Assembly: GCA_026417195.1 (NCBI GenBank) | Contig: JAOADS010000048.1 | Coordinates: 6,851-12,611, forward strand | Source: Ignavibacteria bacterium | GTDB taxonomy: Bacteria > Bacteroidota > Ignavibacteria > Tepidaquicellales > OLB5 | DNA length: 5,761 bases | Direction of reading: 5' to 3' | Shown: piece by piece, positions 4,188 to 5,761 of the stretch | Layout: every line of letters begins with the position of its first letter | Position numbering within the stretch: position 1 is the first letter of the stretch | Program-made: the position numbers and the translations under genes | Notes under the pieces: generated by a model | The model's input: the letters and a program-made list of their open reading frames with translations, nothing else | Told to the model about the DNA's origin: nothing | Databases searched by the model: none

Positions 4188-5761
4188 CTAACTACATCCG
4201 CTTGTTTCTCCGCATGTGGTACATTTCAGACACGTTCCGTTTCTGACCATTGTAAGACTTCCACAACTTGGACATATATCTCCGGTATAACCTTTCATTT
4301 TAGCCTCACGTATCTTTTCATATTCGCTGTTTAATAAAGTTGTCTGAGAGGCCGACACGCCTTTAAATGCTGAACTTTCAGAGTAAATCTGAGTACCTTC
4401 TGGTGTGATAGAAACTTTCTGCGACTGTGATATAACTTCATTCTTCTCTGCAGATCTGCTTACAGGTTCATCAATGAATCTTTCTGAGAAAACCTCCTCA
4501 TCTTCAAAATCAGTTTCGTTGTCAAGCTTACTGATTGAATCAATAGGACTTGTTCTCATTTCATCTTCAGGTGATATGTGAGCTAAATCATTTCTTCCGA
4601 GATAGGTAACAGCAAGTTCACGGAAAATATAATCAATTATTGAAGTCGTCATTTTAATATTGGGATTACCAACAACAACTCCGTTTGGTTCAAAACGCGT
4701 ATATACGAAGGCATCAACAAATTCTTCAAGCGGAACTCCATGCTGCAATCCAAGAGAAACTGAAATTGCAAAACAATTCATCAGGCTCCTGAAAGCTGCC
4801 CCTTCCCTGTGCATGTCAATAAATATCTCTCCCAGCTGTCCGTTTTCATATTCACCTGTTCTGAGATATACGGAATGGTTACCGATTTTTGCTTTCTGTG
4901 TGTAACCCTTGCGTCTGAAAGGCAGGCGGCGTCTTTTAGCTATGTAGCGGTGAATGATACGCTCAGCTATTCTGATGATATCGTTTGGTTTACTCATTAC
5001 CTCTGCCAGTTCCTGTGAATCTGTTTCGGAGAGGTCATCATCACTAACTGAATTTAAAGGCTGCGAAAGTTTTGAGCCGTCACGGTAAAGAGCATTTGCC
5101 TTTAGACATAACTTCCATGAAAGCATATAAGCATGTTTCATATCTTCAATGGAAGCATCATTCGGAAGATTGATTGTTTTACTTATTGCACCGGATATAA
5201 AAGGCTGGGCAGCAGCCATAATTTTTATATGCGCATCGGTTGAAATGAATCTTGTACCTTTCTTGCCGCATTTATTTGCACAATCAAAAACCGGATAATG
5301 TGACTCTTTTAAATGTGGTGCTCCTTCAATTGTCATTGTTCCGCAAACATACTCATTTGCCTCTTCTATCTGTTCCTTGGTAAATCCTAGAGCTTTAAGC
5401 ATATTGAAATTAAAATCATCAAGCTGTTCATCAGTAAACCCTAAAACGTTTTTACAGAAGTCTGTTCCCAACGTCCATTTGTTAAATGCAAAGTTTATAT
5501 CAAAAATTGAAGGTAAAGACTTCTCAATCTGTGAAATCACGTCAGAGGTAAATCCCTTTTCAGCGAGCGTCTGAGGATTAATATGAGGACAGCCTATCAG
5601 AGTAGCATGTCCCGTAGCATATTTTACTATATCATCTATTTCATTATCTGTATAACCAAGTCTCTTAAGAGCCGGCGGCACGAGTTCATTTATTATCTTA
5701 AAATAGCCCCCTCCAGCAAGTTTTTTAAATTTAACCAGAGCATAATCAGGCTCAACACCGG
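4188..5761 (-). CDS. nrdJ: adenosylcobalamin-dependent (class II) ribonucleoside-diphosphate reductase, C-terminal part; runs off right edge
   Basis: The visible 523 residues are open to the edge; the GTG at 5681 is internal, since the frame continues upstream with GVEPDYALVKFKKLAGGGYF, a NrdJ sequence. The enzyme reduces ribonucleotides to deoxyribonucleotides using a radical from vitamin B12 coenzyme, without oxygen. Numbering within the fragment: SGAISKTINLP (189-199) and YRDGSK (225-230) are the end of the catalytic barrel. A TSCPD domain follows at about 292-389, with LRTGEYENGQLGEIFIDMHR and GAAFRSLMNCFAISVSLG. A Ser/Glu-rich, probably flexible linker covers 390-489. The tail has cysteines at 496, 499, 510, 513, 516 and 522, matching the redox/zinc-ribbon end that recycles the active site. 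The radical cysteine and effector sites lie outside the window. Three LG[YF]T helical repeats occur at 34-134. The stop is TAG at 4190-4188. The C-terminus is complete and shows no damage. Confidence 0.95.
   Translation of the reverse strand, partial: GVEPDYALVKFKKLAGGGYFKIINELVPPALKRLGYTDNEIDDIVKYATGHATLIGCPHINPQTLAEKGFTSDVISQIEKSLPSIFDINFAFNKWTLGTDFCKNVLGFTDEQLDDFNFNMLKALGFTKEQIEEANEYVCGTMTIEGAPHLKESHYPVFDCANKCGKKGTRFISTDAHIKIMAAAQPFISGAISKTINLPNDASIEDMKHAYMLSWKLCLKANALYRDGSKLSQPLNSVSDDDLSETDSQELAEVMSKPNDIIRIAERIIHRYIAKRRRLPFRRKGYTQKAKIGNHSVYLRTGEYENGQLGEIFIDMHREGAAFRSLMNCFAISVSLGLQHGVPLEEFVDAFVYTRFEPNGVVVGNPNIKMTTSIIDYIFRELAVTYLGRNDLAHISPEDEMRTSPIDSISKLDNETDFEDEEVFSERFIDEPVSRSAEKNEVISQSQKVSITPEGTQIYSESSAFKGVSASQTTLLNSEYEKIREAKMKGYTGDICPSCGSLTMVRNGTCLKCTTCGETSGCS

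Noticed and set aside
4660..5018. Two overlapping plus-strand open frames (81 and 69 codons)
   Set aside because: Both are antisense to the conserved TSCPD part of nrdJ and have no ribosome binding site or recognisable domain.
5377..5574. 65-codon plus-strand open frame
   Set aside because: It is antisense to nrdJ and is a shadow of its codon pattern.
5679..5681. GTG as the start of the ribonucleotide reductase
   Set aside because: The same frame continues upstream to the window edge with clear NrdJ sequence, so this codon is an internal valine.
1..5761. CRISPR array, tRNA or rRNA genes, insertion sequence
   Set aside because: I saw no regularly spaced repeats, no cloverleaf or rRNA-like sequence, and no transposase or terminal repeats.

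Overview
The window is AT-rich bacterial DNA with every supported gene on the minus strand, so transcription runs from high to low coordinates. The gene set suggests a bacterium of the Ignavibacteria/Chlorobi-Bacteroidota neighbourhood: a mitochondrial-like type I citrate synthase, a long adenosylcobalamin-dependent ribonucleotide reductase with a Cys-rich tail, and mostly weak ribosome binding sites. This placement is an inference from protein flavour only; there is no rRNA or marker set in the window.

In order of transcription: (1) 5761-4188, the C-terminal 523 residues of a class II ribonucleotide reductase (NrdJ); its N-terminal part lies beyond the right edge. (2) 4187-3972, an intergenic stretch with a strong sigma70-like promoter (4086-4058). 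It is followed after about 30 bases by a two-hairpin RNA that ends in a textbook intrinsic terminator (4020-3991). (3) 3971-3360, a NYN (PIN-like) endonuclease-family protein whose start codon sits only 19 bases after the terminator U-run. (4) 3333-2818, a methylated-DNA-protein-cysteine methyltransferase (Ogt/MGMT). (5) 2837-2142, tRNA (guanine-N7-)-methyltransferase TrmB, which overlaps ogt and has only TTG start candidates. (6) 2141-1850, an intergenic region with a plausible promoter and a good Shine-Dalgarno site. (7) 1849-572, citrate synthase. (8) from 548 (or 575) to the left edge, the N-terminal 182 residues of a membrane-anchored L,D-transpeptidase that includes the complete catalytic SHGCVRM motif.

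The genes form two likely transcription units: NYN-ogt-trmB, fed from the promoter at about 4086, and citrate synthase-L,D-transpeptidase, fed from the promoter at about 1956. The functions (nucleotide reduction, DNA alkylation repair, tRNA modification, TCA cycle, cell-wall crosslinking) are housekeeping and do not form one pathway.

The item most worth a second look is the promoter / small structured RNA / terminator / nuclease arrangement at 4086-3360. The nuclease gene has no room for its own promoter and must be expressed by reading through the terminator. That layout fits either an attenuated leader or a type III toxin-antitoxin-like module; neither is proven here.
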